Source: Phytophthora colocasiae (lineage: Eukaryota; Oomycota; Peronosporomycetes; Peronosporales; Peronosporaceae). Taken from it: a stretch of 64,000 bases of DNA. The stretch spans positions 434,001 to 498,000 of the forward strand of contig JAGKQI010000062.1 in the NCBI GenBank assembly GCA_018806915.1. Reading direction: 5' to 3'. The notes under the pieces were generated by a model. It worked only from the letters and a program-made list of their open reading frames with translations. It was not told the DNA's origin and ran no database searches. The position numbers and the translations under genes were made by a program. Shown in pieces: positions 13,034 through 26,341 of this stretch (its first letter is position 1; every line of letters starts with the position of its first letter).

Positions 13034-13103
13034 TATCGGAGGAGGATCGAACCTCGATCTTGAGCGTGTTAAGCTCACGTCCTAACCACTAGACGACACC
13101 GAC
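13034..13103 (-). tRNA. tRNA-Val(AAC), copy V13, three-base T-arm deletion
   Basis: Both T-stem strands are shortened (GGGG to GG and CCC to CC), leaving 70 nt. Terminator T4. Confidence 0.6.
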
Positions 13104-13639
13104 ACTCGAAAGACCTGAAACCACGCCACATACACATCATACCAAAACCACGCCACGTTCGACTACTCCAAACAAACGCTCTATCTTTCTCTCACTCTCC
13201 GACCACCTACCGCCGCCTACCATCACATGGCAGACGTAACCGCTCGCTCTTACTTTTCGCGTGGACATGCACTCTAGCTAACGTTCGTTCAGGGAAGGGT
13301 GGATGCATTCACGCCACTGCTCTAACCAGATGAACGTATCGTGTTGAATCGTGGCAGATTCTACTTGTGCCAAACAGACAACTAAAGTTCACACATATAT
13401 ATGCATTATCGACTCACAGTCATAGAGAAGGACTCGACAGCTCGCGAACAAAGTTCGCACGGGTGTGTGGGATCGGGATCAAACGGCGCGCATAAGGTCG
13501 CATTACCGGGGACTACCGGCGCAGCTGCGCGTCCCAACAGTCTCCATCAATCCGATGGTACTGTCGGCCAACTGCGAGAGGCTTTGGCTGCAGCGCCTAG
13601 GTGCGCCAGAGTGCGCCAGAGTGCGAGGCAAAATGGGTC

Positions 13640-13720
13640 CGACAGCTGTGAGATTTGAACTCACGCGGGTTACCCCAATAGATTTCTAGTCTATCGCCTT
13701 AACCACTCGGCCAAGCTGTC
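13640..13720 (-). tRNA. tRNA-Ser(AGA), copy S13
   Basis: Same sequence as copy S1. Confidence 0.93.
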
Positions 13721-14083
13721 GTTAAAATTTAAAACACTTCAAACCCTTCGCCACATTCGCCGTACAATACATGCAATTCGCCACTGCCCGTGCCATGACT
13801 CTCCTAACGCAACGTGCATACACCTTCCTTCTATACTGCTGCTGCGCGTCTTCCGCTGACACGCAGCCTCCTATTGTGATTGTGCATGCGATCTGCTTTT
13901 CCAAACGGACGGCGTCTAGGCTGATAGTGAGTGATCCGGTGGTTGCACTATGGTGAGAGCTTACCACGTGTCTTCCACAGAGTGGCAACAGAAACAGCAA
14001 TAGCAATGGTGGTAGCTCGTACCGTAGCCGCGTTGGTCGCCCGAAAGAGCCTGTATACAGCCAAATGGCAAAAGACAAGAAGA

Positions 14084-14155
14084 TATCGGAGGAGGGATCG
14101 AACCCTCGATCTTGAGCGTGTTAAGCTCACGTCCTAACCACTAGACGACACCGAC
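14084..14155 (-). tRNA. tRNA-Val(AAC), copy V14, one-base T-arm deletion
   Basis: GGGG run reduced to GGG; terminator T4. Confidence 0.68.
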
Positions 14156-14691
14156 ACTCGAAAGACCTGAAACCACGCCACATACACATCATACCAAAAC
14201 CACGCCACGTTCGACTACTCCAAACAAACGCTCTATCTTTCTCTCACTCTCCGACCACCTACCGCCGCCTACCATCACATGGCAGACGTAACCGCTCGCT
14301 CTTACTTTTCGCGTGGACATGCACTCTAGCTAACGTTCGTTCAGGGAAGGGTGGATGCATTCACGCCACTGCTCTAACCAGATGAACGTATCGTGTTGAA
14401 TCGTGGCAGATTCTACTTGTGCCAAACAGACAACTAAAGTTCACACATGTATATGCATTATCGACTCACAGTCATAGAGAAGGACTCGACAGCTCACGAA
14501 CAAAGTTCGCACGGGTGTGTGGGATCGGGATCAAACGGCGCGCATAAGGTCGCATTACCGGGGACTACCGGCGCAGCTGCGCGTCCCAACAGTCTCCATC
14601 AATCCGATGGTACTGTCGGCCAACTGCGAGAGGCTTTGGCTGCAGCGCCTAGGTGCGCCAGAGTGCGCCAGAGTGCGAGGCAAAATGGGTC

Positions 14692-14772
14692 CGACAGCTG
14701 TGAGATTTGAACTCACGCGGGTTACCCCAATAGATTTCTAGTCTATCGCCTTAACCACTCGGCCAAGCTGTC
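14692..14772 (-). tRNA. tRNA-Ser(AGA), copy S14
   Basis: Same sequence as copy S1. Confidence 0.93.
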
Positions 14773-15135
14773 GTTAAAATTTAAAACACTTCAAACCCTT
14801 CGCCACATTCGCCGTACAATACATGCAATTCGCCACTGCCCGTGCCATGACTCTCCTAACGCAACGTGCATACACCTTCCTTCTATACTGCTGCTGCGCG
14901 TCTTCCGCTGACACGCAGCCTCCTATTGTGATTGTGCATGCGATCTGCTTTTCCAAACGGACGGCGTCTAGGCTGATAGTGAGTGATCCGGTGGTTGCAC
15001 TATGGTGAGAGCTTACCACGTGTCTTCCACAGAGTGGCAACAGAAACAGCAATAGCAATGGTGGTAGCTCGTACCGTAGCCGCGTTGGTCGCCCGAAAGA
15101 GCCTGTATACAGCCAAATGGCAAAAGACAAGAAGA

Positions 15136-15207
15136 TATCGGAGGAGGGATCGAACCCTCGATCTTGAGCGTGTTAAGCTCACGTCCTAACCACTAGACGA
15201 CACCGAC
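15136..15207 (-). tRNA. tRNA-Val(AAC), copy V15, one-base T-arm deletion
   Basis: GGGG run reduced to GGG; terminator T4, as in V14. Confidence 0.68.
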
Positions 15208-15743
15208 ACTCGAAAGACCTGAAACCACGCCACATACACATCATACCAAAACCACGCCACGTTCGACTACTCCAAACAAACGCTCTATCTTTCTCTCACT
15301 CTCCGACCACCTACCGCCGCCTACCATCACATGGCAGACGTAACCGCTCGCTCTTACTTTTCGCGTGGACATGCACTCTAGCTAACGTTCGTTCAGGGAA
15401 GGGTGGATGCATTCACGCCACTGCTCTAACCAGATGAACGTATCGTGTTGAATCGTGGCAGATTCTACTTGTGCCAAACAGACAACTAAAGTTCACACAT
15501 GTATATGCATTATCGACTCACAGTCATAGAGAAGGACTCGACAGCTCGCGAACAAAGTTCGCACGGGTGTGTGGGATCGGGATCAAACGGCGCGCATAAG
15601 GTCGCATTACCGGGGACTACCGGCGCAGCTGCGCGTCCCAACAGTCTCCATCAATCCGATGGTACTGTCGGCCAACTGCGAGAGGCTTTGGCTGCAGCGC
15701 CTAGGTGCGCCAGAGTGCGCCAGAGTGCGAGGCAAAATGGGTC

Positions 15744-15824
15744 CGACAGCTGTGAGATTTGAACTCACGCGGGTTACCCCAATAGATTTCTAGTCTATCG
15801 CCTTAACCACTCGGCCAAGCTGTC
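15744..15824 (-). tRNA. tRNA-Ser(AGA), copy S15
   Basis: Same sequence as copy S1. Confidence 0.93.
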
Positions 15825-16187
15825 GTTAAAATTTAAAACACTTCAAACCCTTCGCCACATTCGCCGTACAATACATGCAATTCGCCACTGCCCGTGCCAT
15901 GACTCTCCTAACGCAACGTGCATACACCTTCCTTCTATACTGCTGCTGCGCGTCTTCCGCTGACACGCAGCCTCCTATTGTGATTGTGCATGCGATCTGC
16001 TTTTCCAAACGGACGGCGTCTAGGCTGATAGTGAGTGATCCGGTGGTTGCACTATGGTGAGAGCTTACCACGTGTCTTCCACAGAGTGGCAACAGAAACA
16101 GCAATAGCAATGGTGGTAGCTCGTACCGTAGCCGCGTTGGTCGCCCGAAAGAGCCTGTATACAGCCAAATGGCAAAAGACAAGAAGA

Positions 16188-16260
16188 TATCGGAGGAGGG
16201 GATCAGAACCTCGATCTTGAGCGTGTTAAGCTCACGTCCTAACCACTAGACGACACCGAC
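16188..16260 (-). tRNA. tRNA-Val(AAC), copy V16, rearranged T-loop
   Basis: Plus strand reads GGGGATCAGAACCTC instead of GGGGATCGAACCCTC: one A gained in the T-loop and one C lost in the stem. This is the only copy whose T-loop and B-box are altered. Terminator T4. Confidence 0.6.
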
Positions 16261-16796
16261 ACTCGAAAGACCTGAAACCACGCCACATACACATCATACC
16301 AAAACCACGCCACGTTCGACTACTCCAAACAAACGCTCTATCTTTCTCTCACTCTCCGACCACCTACCGCCGCCTACCATCACATGGCAGACGTAACCGC
16401 TCGCTCTTACTTTTCGCGTGGACATGCACTCTAGCTAACGTTCGTTCAGGGAAGGGTGGATGCATTCACGCCACTGCTCTAACCAGATGAACGTATCGTG
16501 TTGAATCGTGGCAGATTCTACTTGTGCCAAACAGACAACTAAAGTTCACACATATATATGCATTATCGACTCACAGTCATAGAGAAGGACTCGACAGCTC
16601 GCGAACAAAGTTCGCACGGGTGTGTGGGATCGGGATCAAACGGCGCGCATAAGGTCGCATTACCGGGGACTACCGGCGCAGCTGCGCGTCCCAACAGTCT
16701 CCATCAATCCGATGGTACTGTCGGCCAACTGCGAGAGGCTTTGGCTGCAGCGCCTAGGTGCGCCAGAGTGCGCCAGAGTGCGAGGCAAAATGGGTC

Positions 16797-16877
16797 CGAC
16801 AGCTGTGAGATTTGAACTCACGCGGGTTACCCCAATAGATTTCTAGTCTATCGCCTTAACCACTCGGCCAAGCTGTC
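16797..16877 (-). tRNA. tRNA-Ser(AGA), copy S16
   Basis: Same sequence as copy S1. Confidence 0.93.
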
Positions 16878-17239
16878 GTTAAAATTTAAAACACTTCAAA
16901 CCCTTCGCCACATTCGCCGTACAATACATGCAATTCGCCACTGCCCGTGCCATGACTCTCCTAACGCAACGTGCATACACCTTCCTTCTATACTGCTGCT
17001 GCGCGTCTTCCGCTGACACGCAGCCTCCTATTGTGATTGTGCATGCGATCTGCTTTTCCAAACGGACGGCGTCTAGGCTGATAGTGAGTGATCCGGTGGT
17101 TGCACTATGGTGAGAGCTTACCACGTGTCTTCCACAGAGTGGCAACAGAAACAGCAATAGCAATGGTGGTAGCTCGTACCGTAGCCGCGTTGGTCGCCCG
17201 AAAGAGCCTGTATACAGCCAAATGGCAAAGACAAGAAGA

Positions 17240-17309
17240 TATCGGAGGAGGATCGAACCTCGATCTTGAGCGTGTTAAGCTCACGTCCTAACCACTAGAC
17301 GACACCGAC
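17240..17309 (-). tRNA. tRNA-Val(AAC), copy V17, three-base T-arm deletion
   Basis: GGGG to GG and CCC to CC; terminator T3. The most reduced unit. Confidence 0.6.
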
Positions 17310-17843
17310 ACTCGAAAGACCTGAAACCACGCCACATACACATCATACCAAAACCACGCCACGTTCGACTACTCCAAACAAACGCTCTATCTTTCTCTCA
17401 CTCTCCGACCACCTACCGCCGCCTACCATCACATGGCAGACGTAACCGCTCGCTCTTACTTTTCGCGTGGACATGCACTCTAGCTAACGTTCGTTCAGGG
17501 AAGGGTGGATGCATTCACGCCACTGCTCTAACCAGATGAACGTATCGTGTTGAATCGTGGCAGATTCTACTTGTGCCAAACAGACAACTAAAGTTCACAC
17601 ATATATGCATTATCGACTCACAGTCATAGAGAAGGACTCGACAGCTCGCGAACAAAGTTCGCACGGGTGTGTGGGATCGGGATCAAACGGCGCGCATAAG
17701 GTCGCATTACCGGGGACTACCGGCGCAGCTGCGCGTCCCAACAGTCTCCATCAATCCGATGGTACTGTCGGCCAACTGCGAGAGGCTTTGGCTGCAGCGC
17801 CTAGGTGCGCCAGAGTGCGCCAGAGTGCGAGGCAAAATGGGTC

Positions 17844-17924
17844 CGACAGCTGTGAGATTTGAACTCACGCGGGTTACCCCAATAGATTTCTAGTCTATCG
17901 CCTTAACCACTCGGCCAAGCTGTC
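17844..17924 (-). tRNA. tRNA-Ser(AGA), copy S17
   Basis: Same sequence as copy S1. Confidence 0.93.
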
Positions 17925-18288
17925 GTTAAAATTTAAAACACTTCAAACCCTTCGCCACATTCGCCGTACAATACATGCAATTCGCCACTGCCCGTGCCAT
18001 GACTCTCCTAACGCAACGTGCATACACCTTCCTTCTATACTGCTGCTGCGCGTCTTCCGCTGACACGCAGCCTCCTATTGTGATTGTGCATGCGATCTGC
18101 TTTTCCAAACGGACGGCGTCTAGGCTGATAGTGAGTGATCCGGTGGTTGCACTATGGTGAGAGCTTACCACGTGTCTTCCACAGAGTGGCAACAGAAACA
18201 GCAATAGCAATGGTGGTAGCTCGTACCGTAGCCGCGTTGGTCGCCCGAAAGAGCCTGTATACAGCCAAATGGCAAAAAGACAAGAAGA

Positions 18289-18360
18289 TATCGGAGGAGG
18301 GATCGAACCCTCGATCTTGAGCGTGTTAAGCTCACGTCCTAACCACTAGACGACACCGAC
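18289..18360 (-). tRNA. tRNA-Val(AAC), copy V18, one-base T-arm deletion
   Basis: GGGG run reduced to GGG; T5 terminator. Confidence 0.68.
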
Positions 18361-18894
18361 ACTCGAAAGACCTGAAACCACGCCACATACACATCATACC
18401 AAAACCACGCCACGTTCGACTACTCCAAACAAACGCTCTATCTTTCTCTCACTCTCCGACCACCTACCGCCGCCTACCATCACATGGCAGACGTAACCGC
18501 TCGCTCTTACTTTTCGCGTGGACATGCACTCTAGCTAACGTTCGTTCAGGGAAGGGTGGATGCATTCACGCCACTGCTCTAACCAGATGAACGTATCGTG
18601 TTGAATCGTGGCAGATTCTACTTGTGCCAAACAGACAACTAAAGTTCACACATATATATGCATTATCGACTCACAGTCATAGAGAAGGACTCGACAGCTC
18701 GCGAACAAAGTTCGCACGGGTGTGGGATCGGGATCAAACGGCGCGCATAAGGTCGCATTACCGGGGACTACCGGCGCAGCTGCGCGTCCCAACAGTCTCC
18801 ATCAATCCGATGGTACTGTCGGCCAACTGCGAGAGGCTTTGGCTGCAGCGCCTAGGTGCGCCAGAGTGCGCCAGAGTGCGAGGCAAAATGGGTC

Positions 18895-18975
18895 CGACAG
18901 CTGTGAGATTTGAACTCACGCGGGTTACCCCAATAGATTTCTAGTCTATCGCCTTAACCACTCGGCCAAGCTGTC
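18895..18975 (-). tRNA. tRNA-Ser(AGA), copy S18
   Basis: Same sequence as copy S1. Confidence 0.93.
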
Positions 18976-19339
18976 GTTAAAATTTAAAACACTTCAAACC
19001 CTTCGCCACATTCGCCGTACAATACATGCAATTCGCCACTGCCCGTGCCATGACTCTCCTAACGCAACGTGCATACACCTTCCTTCTATACTGCTGCTGC
19101 GCGTCTTCCGCTGACACGCAGCCTCCTATTGTGATTGTGCATGCGATCTGCTTTTCCAAACGGACGGCGTCTAGGCTGATAGTGAGTGATCCGGTGGTTG
19201 CACTATGGTGAGAGCTTACCACGTGTCTTCCACAGAGTGGCAACAGAAACAGCAATAGCAATGGTGGTAGCTCGTACCGTAGCCGCGTTGGTCGCCCGAA
19301 AGAGCCTGTATACAGCCAAATGGCAAAAAGACAAGAAGA

Positions 19340-19412
19340 TATCGGAGGAGGGGATCGAACCCTCGATCTTGAGCGTGTTAAGCTCACGTCCTAACCACTA
19401 GACGACACCGAC
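19340..19412 (-). tRNA. tRNA-Val(AAC), copy V19, intact
   Basis: Full 73-nt form with T5 terminator. First of three adjacent intact copies (V19-V21). Confidence 0.92.
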
Positions 19413-19948
19413 ACTCGAAAGACCTGAAACCACGCCACATACACATCATACCAAAACCACGCCACGTTCGACTACTCCAAACAAACGCTCTATCTTTCTC
19501 TCACTCTCCGACCACCTACCGCCGCCTACCATCACATGGCAGACGTAACCGCTCGCTCTTACTTTTCGCGTGGACATGCACTCTAGCTAACGTTCGTTCA
19601 GGGAAGGGTGGATGCATTCACGCCACTGCTCTAACCAGATGAACGTATCGTGTTGAATCGTGGCAGATTCTACTTGTGCCAAACAGACAACTAAAGTTCA
19701 CACATATATATGCATTATCGACTCACAGTCATAGAGAAGGACTCGACAGCTCGCGAACAAAGTTCGCACGGGTGTGTGGGATCGGGATCAAACGGCGCGC
19801 ATAAGGTCGCATTACCGGGGACTACCGGCGCAGCTGCGCGTCCCAACAGTCTCCATCAATCCGATGGTACTGTCGGCCAACTGCGAGAGGCTTTGGCTGC
19901 AGCGCCTAGGTGCGCCAGAGTGCGCCAGAGTGCGAGGCAAAATGGGTC

Positions 19949-20029
19949 CGACAGCTGTGAGATTTGAACTCACGCAGGTTACCCCAATAGATTTCTAGTC
20001 TATCGCCTTAACCACTCGGCCAAGCTGTC
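19949..20029 (-). tRNA. tRNA-Ser(AGA), copy S19, variable-arm variant
   Basis: The only serine copy with a base change: plus-strand CACGCGGG reads CACGCAGG. This is one substitution in the variable arm and should weaken one pair there. All stems and the anticodon are otherwise kept. Confidence 0.91.
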
Positions 20030-20393
20030 GTTAAAATTTAAAACACTTCAAACCCTTCGCCACATTCGCCGTACAATACATGCAATTCGCCACTGCCCGT
20101 GCCATGACTCTCCTAACGCAACGTGCATACACCTTCCTTCTATACTGCTGCTGCGCGTCTTCCGCTGACACGCAGCCTCCTATTGTGATTGTGCATGCGA
20201 TCTGCTTTTCCAAACGGACGGCGTCTAGGCTGATAGTGAGTGATCCGGTGGTTGCACTATGGTGAGAGCTTACCACGTGTCTTCCACAGAGTGGCAACAG
20301 AAACAGCAATAGCAATGGTGGTAGCTCGTACCGTAGCCGCGTTGGTCGCCCGAAAGAGCCTGTATACAGCCAAATGGCAATAAGACAAGAAGA

Positions 20394-20466
20394 TATCGGA
20401 GGAGGGGATCGAACCCTCGATCTTGAGCGTGTTAAGCTCACGTCCTAACCACTAGACGACACCGAC
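20394..20466 (-). tRNA. tRNA-Val(AAC), copy V20, intact gene, broken terminator
   Basis: Gene intact. The downstream run is interrupted by a substitution (plus strand GCAATAAG), leaving no T4. Confidence 0.88.
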
Positions 20467-21002
20467 ACTCGAAAGACCTGAAACCACGCCACATACACAT
20501 CATACCAAAACCACGCCACGTTCGACTACTCCAAACAAACGCTCTATCTTTCTCTCACTCTCCGACCACCTACCGCCGCCTACCATCACATGGCAGACGT
20601 AACCGCTCGCTCTTACTTTTCGCGTGGACATGCACTCTAGCTAACGTTCGTTCAGGGAAGGGTGGATGCATTCACGCCACTGCTCTAACCAGATGAACGT
20701 ATCGTGTTGAATCGTGGCAGATTCTACTTGTGCCAAACAGACAACTAAAGTTCACACATATATATGCATTATCGACTCACAGTCATAGAGAAGGACTCGA
20801 CAGCTCGCGAACAAAGTTCGCACGGGTGTGTGGGATCGGGATCAAACGGCGCGCATAAGGTCGCATTACCGGGGACTACCGGCGCAGCTGCGCGTCCCAA
20901 CAGTCTCCATCAATCCGATGGTACTGTCGGCCAACTGCGAGAGGCTTTGGCTGCAGCGCCTAGGTGCGCCAGAGTGCGCCAGAGTGCGAGGCAAAATGGG
21001 TC

Positions 21003-21083
21003 CGACAGCTGTGAGATTTGAACTCACGCGGGTTACCCCAATAGATTTCTAGTCTATCGCCTTAACCACTCGGCCAAGCTGTC
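21003..21083 (-). tRNA. tRNA-Ser(AGA), copy S20
   Basis: Same sequence as copy S1. Confidence 0.93.
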
Positions 21084-21447
21084 GTTAAAATTTAAAACAC
21101 TTCAAACCCTTCGCCACATTCGCCGTACAATACATGCAATTCGCCACTGCCCGTGCCATGACTCTCCTAACGCAACGTGCATACACCTTCCTTCTATACT
21201 GCTGCTGCGCGTCTTCCGCTGACACGCAGCCTCCTATTGTGATTGTGCATGCGATCTGCTTTTCCAAACGGACGGCGTCTGGGCTGATAGTGAGTGATCC
21301 GGTGGTTGCACTATGGTGAGAGCTTACCACGTGTCTTCCACAGAGTGGCAACAGAAACAGCAATAGCAATGGTGGTAGCTCGTACCGTAGCCGCGTTGGT
21401 CGCCCGAAAGAGCCTGTATACAGCCAAATGGCAAAAAGACAAGAAGA

Positions 21448-21520
21448 TATCGGAGGAGGGGATCGAACCCTCGATCTTGAGCGTGTTAAGCTCACGTCCT
21501 AACCACTAGACGACACCGAC
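21448..21520 (-). tRNA. tRNA-Val(AAC), copy V21, intact
   Basis: Full 73-nt form with T5 terminator. Confidence 0.92.
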
Positions 21521-22055
21521 ACTCGAAAGACCTGAAACCACGCCACATACACATCATACCAAAACCACGCCACGTTCGACTACTCCAAACAAACGCTCTA
21601 TCTTTCTCTCACTCTCCGACCACCTACCGCCGCCTACCATCACATGGCAGACGTAACCGCTCGCTCTTACTTTTCGCGTGGACATGCACTCTAGCTAACG
21701 TTCGTTCAGGGAAGGGTGGATGCATTCACGCCACTGCTCTAACCAGATGAACGTATCGTGTTGAATCGTGGCAGATTCTACTTGTGCCAAACAGACAACT
21801 AAAGTTCACATATATATGCATTATCGACTCACAGTCATAGAGAAGGACTCGACAGCTCGCGAACAAAGTTCGCACGGGTGTGTGGGATCGGGATCAAACG
21901 GCGCGCATAAGGTCGCATTACCGGGGACTACCGGCGCAGCTGCGCGTCCCAACAGTCTCCATCAATCCGATGGTACTGTCGGCCAACTGCGAGAAGGCTT
22001 TGGCTGCAGCGCCTAGGTGCGCCAGAGTGCGCCAGAGTGCGAGGCAAAATGGGTC

Positions 22056-22136
22056 CGACAGCTGTGAGATTTGAACTCACGCGGGTTACCCCAATAGATT
22101 TCTAGTCTATCGCCTTAACCACTCGGCCAAGCTGTC
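22056..22136 (-). tRNA. tRNA-Ser(AGA), copy S21
   Basis: Same sequence as copy S1. The spacer just 3' carries a one-base insertion (GAGAAGGC for GAGAGGC). Confidence 0.93.
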
Positions 22137-22499
22137 GTTAAAATTTAAAACACTTCAAACCCTTCGCCACATTCGCCGTACAATACATGCAATTCGCCAC
22201 TGCCCGTGCCATGACTCTCCTAACGCAACGTGCATACACCTTCCTTCTATACTGCTGCTGCGCGTCTTCCGCTGACACGCAGCCTCCTATTGTGATTGTG
22301 CATGCGATCTGCTTTTCCAAACGGACGGCGTCTAGGCTGATAGTGAGTGATCCGGTGGTTGCACTATGGTGAGAGCTTACCACGTGTCTTCCACAGAGTG
22401 GCAACAGAAACAGCAATAGCAATGGTGGTAGCTCGTACCGTAGCCGCGTTGGTCGCCCGAAAGAGCCTGTATACAGCCAAATGGCAAAAGACAAGAAGA

Positions 22500-22571
22500 T
22501 ATCGGAGGAGGGATCGAACCCTCGATCTTGAGCGTGTTAAGCTCACGTCCTAACCACTAGACGACACCGAC
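22500..22571 (-). tRNA. tRNA-Val(AAC), copy V22, one-base T-arm deletion
   Basis: GGGG run reduced to GGG; terminator T4. Confidence 0.68.
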
Positions 22572-23107
22572 ACTCGAAAGACCTGAAACCACGCCACATA
22601 CACATCATACCAAAACCACGCCACGTTCGACTACTCCAAACAAACGCTCTATCTTTCTCTCACTCTCCGACCACCTACCGCCGCCTACCATCACATGGCA
22701 GACGTAACCGCTCGCTCTTACTTTTCGCGTGGACATGCACTCTAGCTAACGTTCGTTCAGGGAAGGGTGGATGCATTCACGCCACTGCTCTAACCAGATG
22801 AACGTATCGTGTTGAATCGTGGCAGATTCTACTTGTGCCAAACAGACAACTAAAGTTCACACATATATATGCATTATCGACTCACAGTCATAGAGAAGGA
22901 CTCGACAGCTCGCGAACAAAGTTCGCACGGGTGTGTGGGATCGGGATCAAACGGCGCGCATAAGGTCGCATTACCGGGGACTACCGGCGCAGCTGCGCGT
23001 CCCAACAGTCTCCATCAATCCGATGGTACTGTCGGCCAACTGCGAGAGGCTTTGGCTGCAGCGCCTAGGTGCGCCAGAGTGCGCCAGAGTGCGAGGCAAA
23101 ATGGGTC

Positions 23108-23188
23108 CGACAGCTGTGAGATTTGAACTCACGCGGGTTACCCCAATAGATTTCTAGTCTATCGCCTTAACCACTCGGCCAAGCTGTC
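23108..23188 (-). tRNA. tRNA-Ser(AGA), copy S22
   Basis: Same sequence as copy S1. Confidence 0.93.
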
Positions 23189-23552
23189 GTTAAAATTTAA
23201 AACACTTCAAACCCTTCGCCACATTCGCCGTACAATACATGCAATTCGCCACTGCCCGTGCCATGACTCTCCTAACGCAACGTGCATACACCTTCCTTCT
23301 ATACTGCTGCTGCGCGTCTTCCGCTGACACGCAGCCTCCTATTGTGATTGTGCATGCGATCTGCTTTTCCAAACGGACGGCGTCTAGGCTGATAGTGAGT
23401 GATCCGGTGGTTGCACTATGGTGAGAGCTTACCACGTGTCTTCCACAGAGTGGCAACAGAAACAGCAATAGCAATGGTGGTAGCTCGTACCGTAGCCGCG
23501 TTGGTCGCCCGAAAGAGCCTGTATACAGCCAAATGGCAAAAAGACAAGAAGA

Positions 23553-23622
23553 TATCGGAGGAGGATCGAACCTCGATCTTGAGCGTGTTAAGCTCACGTC
23601 CTAACCACTAGACGACACCGAC
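23553..23622 (-). tRNA. tRNA-Val(AAC), copy V23, three-base T-arm deletion
   Basis: GGGG to GG and CCC to CC; T5 terminator. Confidence 0.6.
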
Positions 23623-24158
23623 ACTCGAAAGACCTGAAACCACGCCACATACACATCATACCAAAACCACGCCACGTTCGACTACTCCAAACAAACGCTC
23701 TATCTTTCTCTCACTCTCCGACCACCTACCGCCGCCTACCATCACATGGCAGACGTAACCGCTCGCTCTTACTTTTCGCGTGGACATGCACTCTAGCTAA
23801 CGTTCGTTCAGGGAAGGGTGGATGCATTCACGCCACTGCTCTAACCAGATGAACGTATCGTGTTGAATCGTGGCAGATTCTACTTGTGCCAAACAGACAA
23901 CTAAAGTTCACACATATATATGCATTATCGACTCACAGTCATAGAGAAGGACTCGACAGCTCGCGAACAAAGTTCGCACGGGTGTGTGGGATCGGGATCA
24001 AACGGCGCGCATAAGGTCGCATTACCGGGGACTACCGGCGCAGCTGCGCGTCCCAACAGTCTCCATCAATCCGATGGTACTGTCGGCCAACTGCGAGAGG
24101 CTTTGGCTGCAGCGCCTAGGTGCGCCAGAGTGCGCCAGAGTGCGAGGCAAAATGGGTC

Positions 24159-24239
24159 CGACAGCTGTGAGATTTGAACTCACGCGGGTTACCCCAATAG
24201 ATTTCTAGTCTATCGCCTTAACCACTCGGCCAAGCTGTC
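24159..24239 (-). tRNA. tRNA-Ser(AGA), copy S23
   Basis: Same sequence as copy S1. Confidence 0.93.
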
Positions 24240-24603
24240 GTTAAAATTTAAAACACTTCAAACCCTTCGCCACATTCGCCGTACAATACATGCAATTCGC
24301 CACTGCCCGTGCCATGACTCTCCTAACGCAACGTGCATACACCTTCCTTCTATACTGCTGCTGCGCGTCTTCCGCTGACACGCAGCCTCCTATTGTGATT
24401 GTGCATGCGATCTGCTTTTCCAAACGGACGGCGTCTAGGCTGATAGTGAGTGATCCGGTGGTTGCACTATGGTGAGAGCTTACCACGTGTCTTCCACAGA
24501 GTGGCAACAGAAACAGCAATAGCAATGGTGGTAGCTCGTACCGTAGCCGCGTTGGTCGCCCGAAAGAGCCTGTATACAGCCAAATGGCAAAAAGACAAGA
24601 AGA

Positions 24604-24674
24604 TATCGGAGGAGGATCGAACCCTCGATCTTGAGCGTGTTAAGCTCACGTCCTAACCACTAGACGACACCGAC
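24604..24674 (-). tRNA. tRNA-Val(AAC), copy V24, two-base T-arm deletion
   Basis: GGGG run reduced to GG; T5 terminator. Confidence 0.66.
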
Positions 24675-25208
24675 ACTCGAAAGACCTGAAACCACGCCAC
24701 ATACACATCATACCAAAACCACGCCACGTTCGACTACTCCAAACAAACGCTCTATCTTTCTCTCACTCTCCGACCACCTACCGCCGCCTACCATCACATG
24801 GCAGACGTAACCGCTCGCTCTTACTTTTCGCGTGGACATGCACTCTAGCTAACGTTCGTTCAGGGAAGGGTGGATGCATTCACGCCACTGCTCTAACCAG
24901 ATGAACGTATCGTGTTGAATCGTGGCAGATTCTACTTGTGCCAAACAGACAACTAAAGTTCACACATGTATATGCATTATCGACTCACAGTCATAGAGAA
25001 GGACTCGACAGCTCGCGAACAAAGTTCGCACGGGTGTGGGATCGGGATCAAACGGCGCGCATAAGGTCGCATTACCGGGGACTACCGGCGCAGCTGCGCG
25101 TCCCAACAGTCTCCATCAATCCGATGGTACTGTCGGCCAACTGCGAGAGGCTTTGGCTGCAGCGCCTAGGTGCGCCAGAGTGCGCCAGAGTGCGAGGCAA
25201 AATGGGTC

Positions 25209-25289
25209 CGACAGCTGTGAGATTTGAACTCACGCGGGTTACCCCAATAGATTTCTAGTCTATCGCCTTAACCACTCGGCCAAGCTGTC
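25209..25289 (-). tRNA. tRNA-Ser(AGA), copy S24
   Basis: Same sequence as copy S1. Confidence 0.93.
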
Positions 25290-25653
25290 GTTAAAATTTA
25301 AAACACTTCAAACCCTTCGCCACATTCGCCGTACAATACATGCAATTCGCCACTGCCCGTGCCATGACTCTCCTAACGCAACGTGCATACACCTTCCTTC
25401 TATACTGCTGCTGCGCGTCTTCCGCTGACACGCAGCCTCCTATTGTGATTGTGCATGCGATCTGCTTTTCCAAACGGACGGCGTCTAGGCTGATAGTGAG
25501 TGATCCGGTGGTTGCACTATGGTGAGAGCTTACCACGTGTCTTCCACAGAGTGGCAACAGAAACAGCAATAGCAATGGTGGTAGCTCGTACCGTAGCCGC
25601 GTTGGTCGCCCGAAAGAGCCTGTATACAGCCAAATGGCAACAAGACAAGAAGA

Positions 25654-25726
25654 TATCGGAGGAGGGGATCGAACCCTCGATCTTGAGCGTGTTAAGCTCA
25701 CGTCCTAACCACTAGACGACACCGAC
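25654..25726 (-). tRNA. tRNA-Val(AAC), copy V25, intact gene, broken terminator
   Basis: Gene intact. The downstream run is interrupted (plus strand GCAACAAG), at the same position as in V20 but with a different base. Confidence 0.88.
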
Positions 25727-26260
25727 ACTCGAAAGACCTGAAACCACGCCACATACACATCATACCAAAACCACGCCACGTTCGACTACTCCAAACAAAC
25801 GCTCTATCTTTCTCTCACTCTCCGACCACCTACCGCCGCCTACCATCACATGGCAGACGTAACCGCTCGCTCTTACTTTTCGCGTGGACATGCACTCTAG
25901 CTAACGTTCGTTCAGGGAAGGGTGGATGCATTCACGCCACTGCTCTAACCAGATGAACGTATCGTGTTGAATCGTGGCAGATTCTACTTGTGCCAAACAG
26001 ACAACTAAAGTTCACACATATATATGCATTATCGACTCACAGTCATAGAGAAGGACTCGACAGCTCGCGAACAAAGTTCGCACGGGTGTGGGATCGGGAT
26101 CAAACGGCGCGCATAAGGTCGCATTACCGGGGACTACCGGCGCAGCTGCGCGTCCCAACAGTCTCCATCAATCCGATGGTACTGTCGGCCAACTGCGAGA
26201 GGCTTTGGCTGCAGCGCCTAGGTGCGCCAGAGTGCGCCAGAGTGCGAGGCAAAATGGGTC

Positions 26261-26341
26261 CGACAGCTGTGAGATTTGAACTCACGCGGGTTACCCCAAT
26301 AGATTTCTAGTCTATCGCCTTAACCACTCGGCCAAGCTGTC
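26261..26341 (-). tRNA. tRNA-Ser(AGA), copy S25
   Basis: Same sequence as copy S1. Confidence 0.93.
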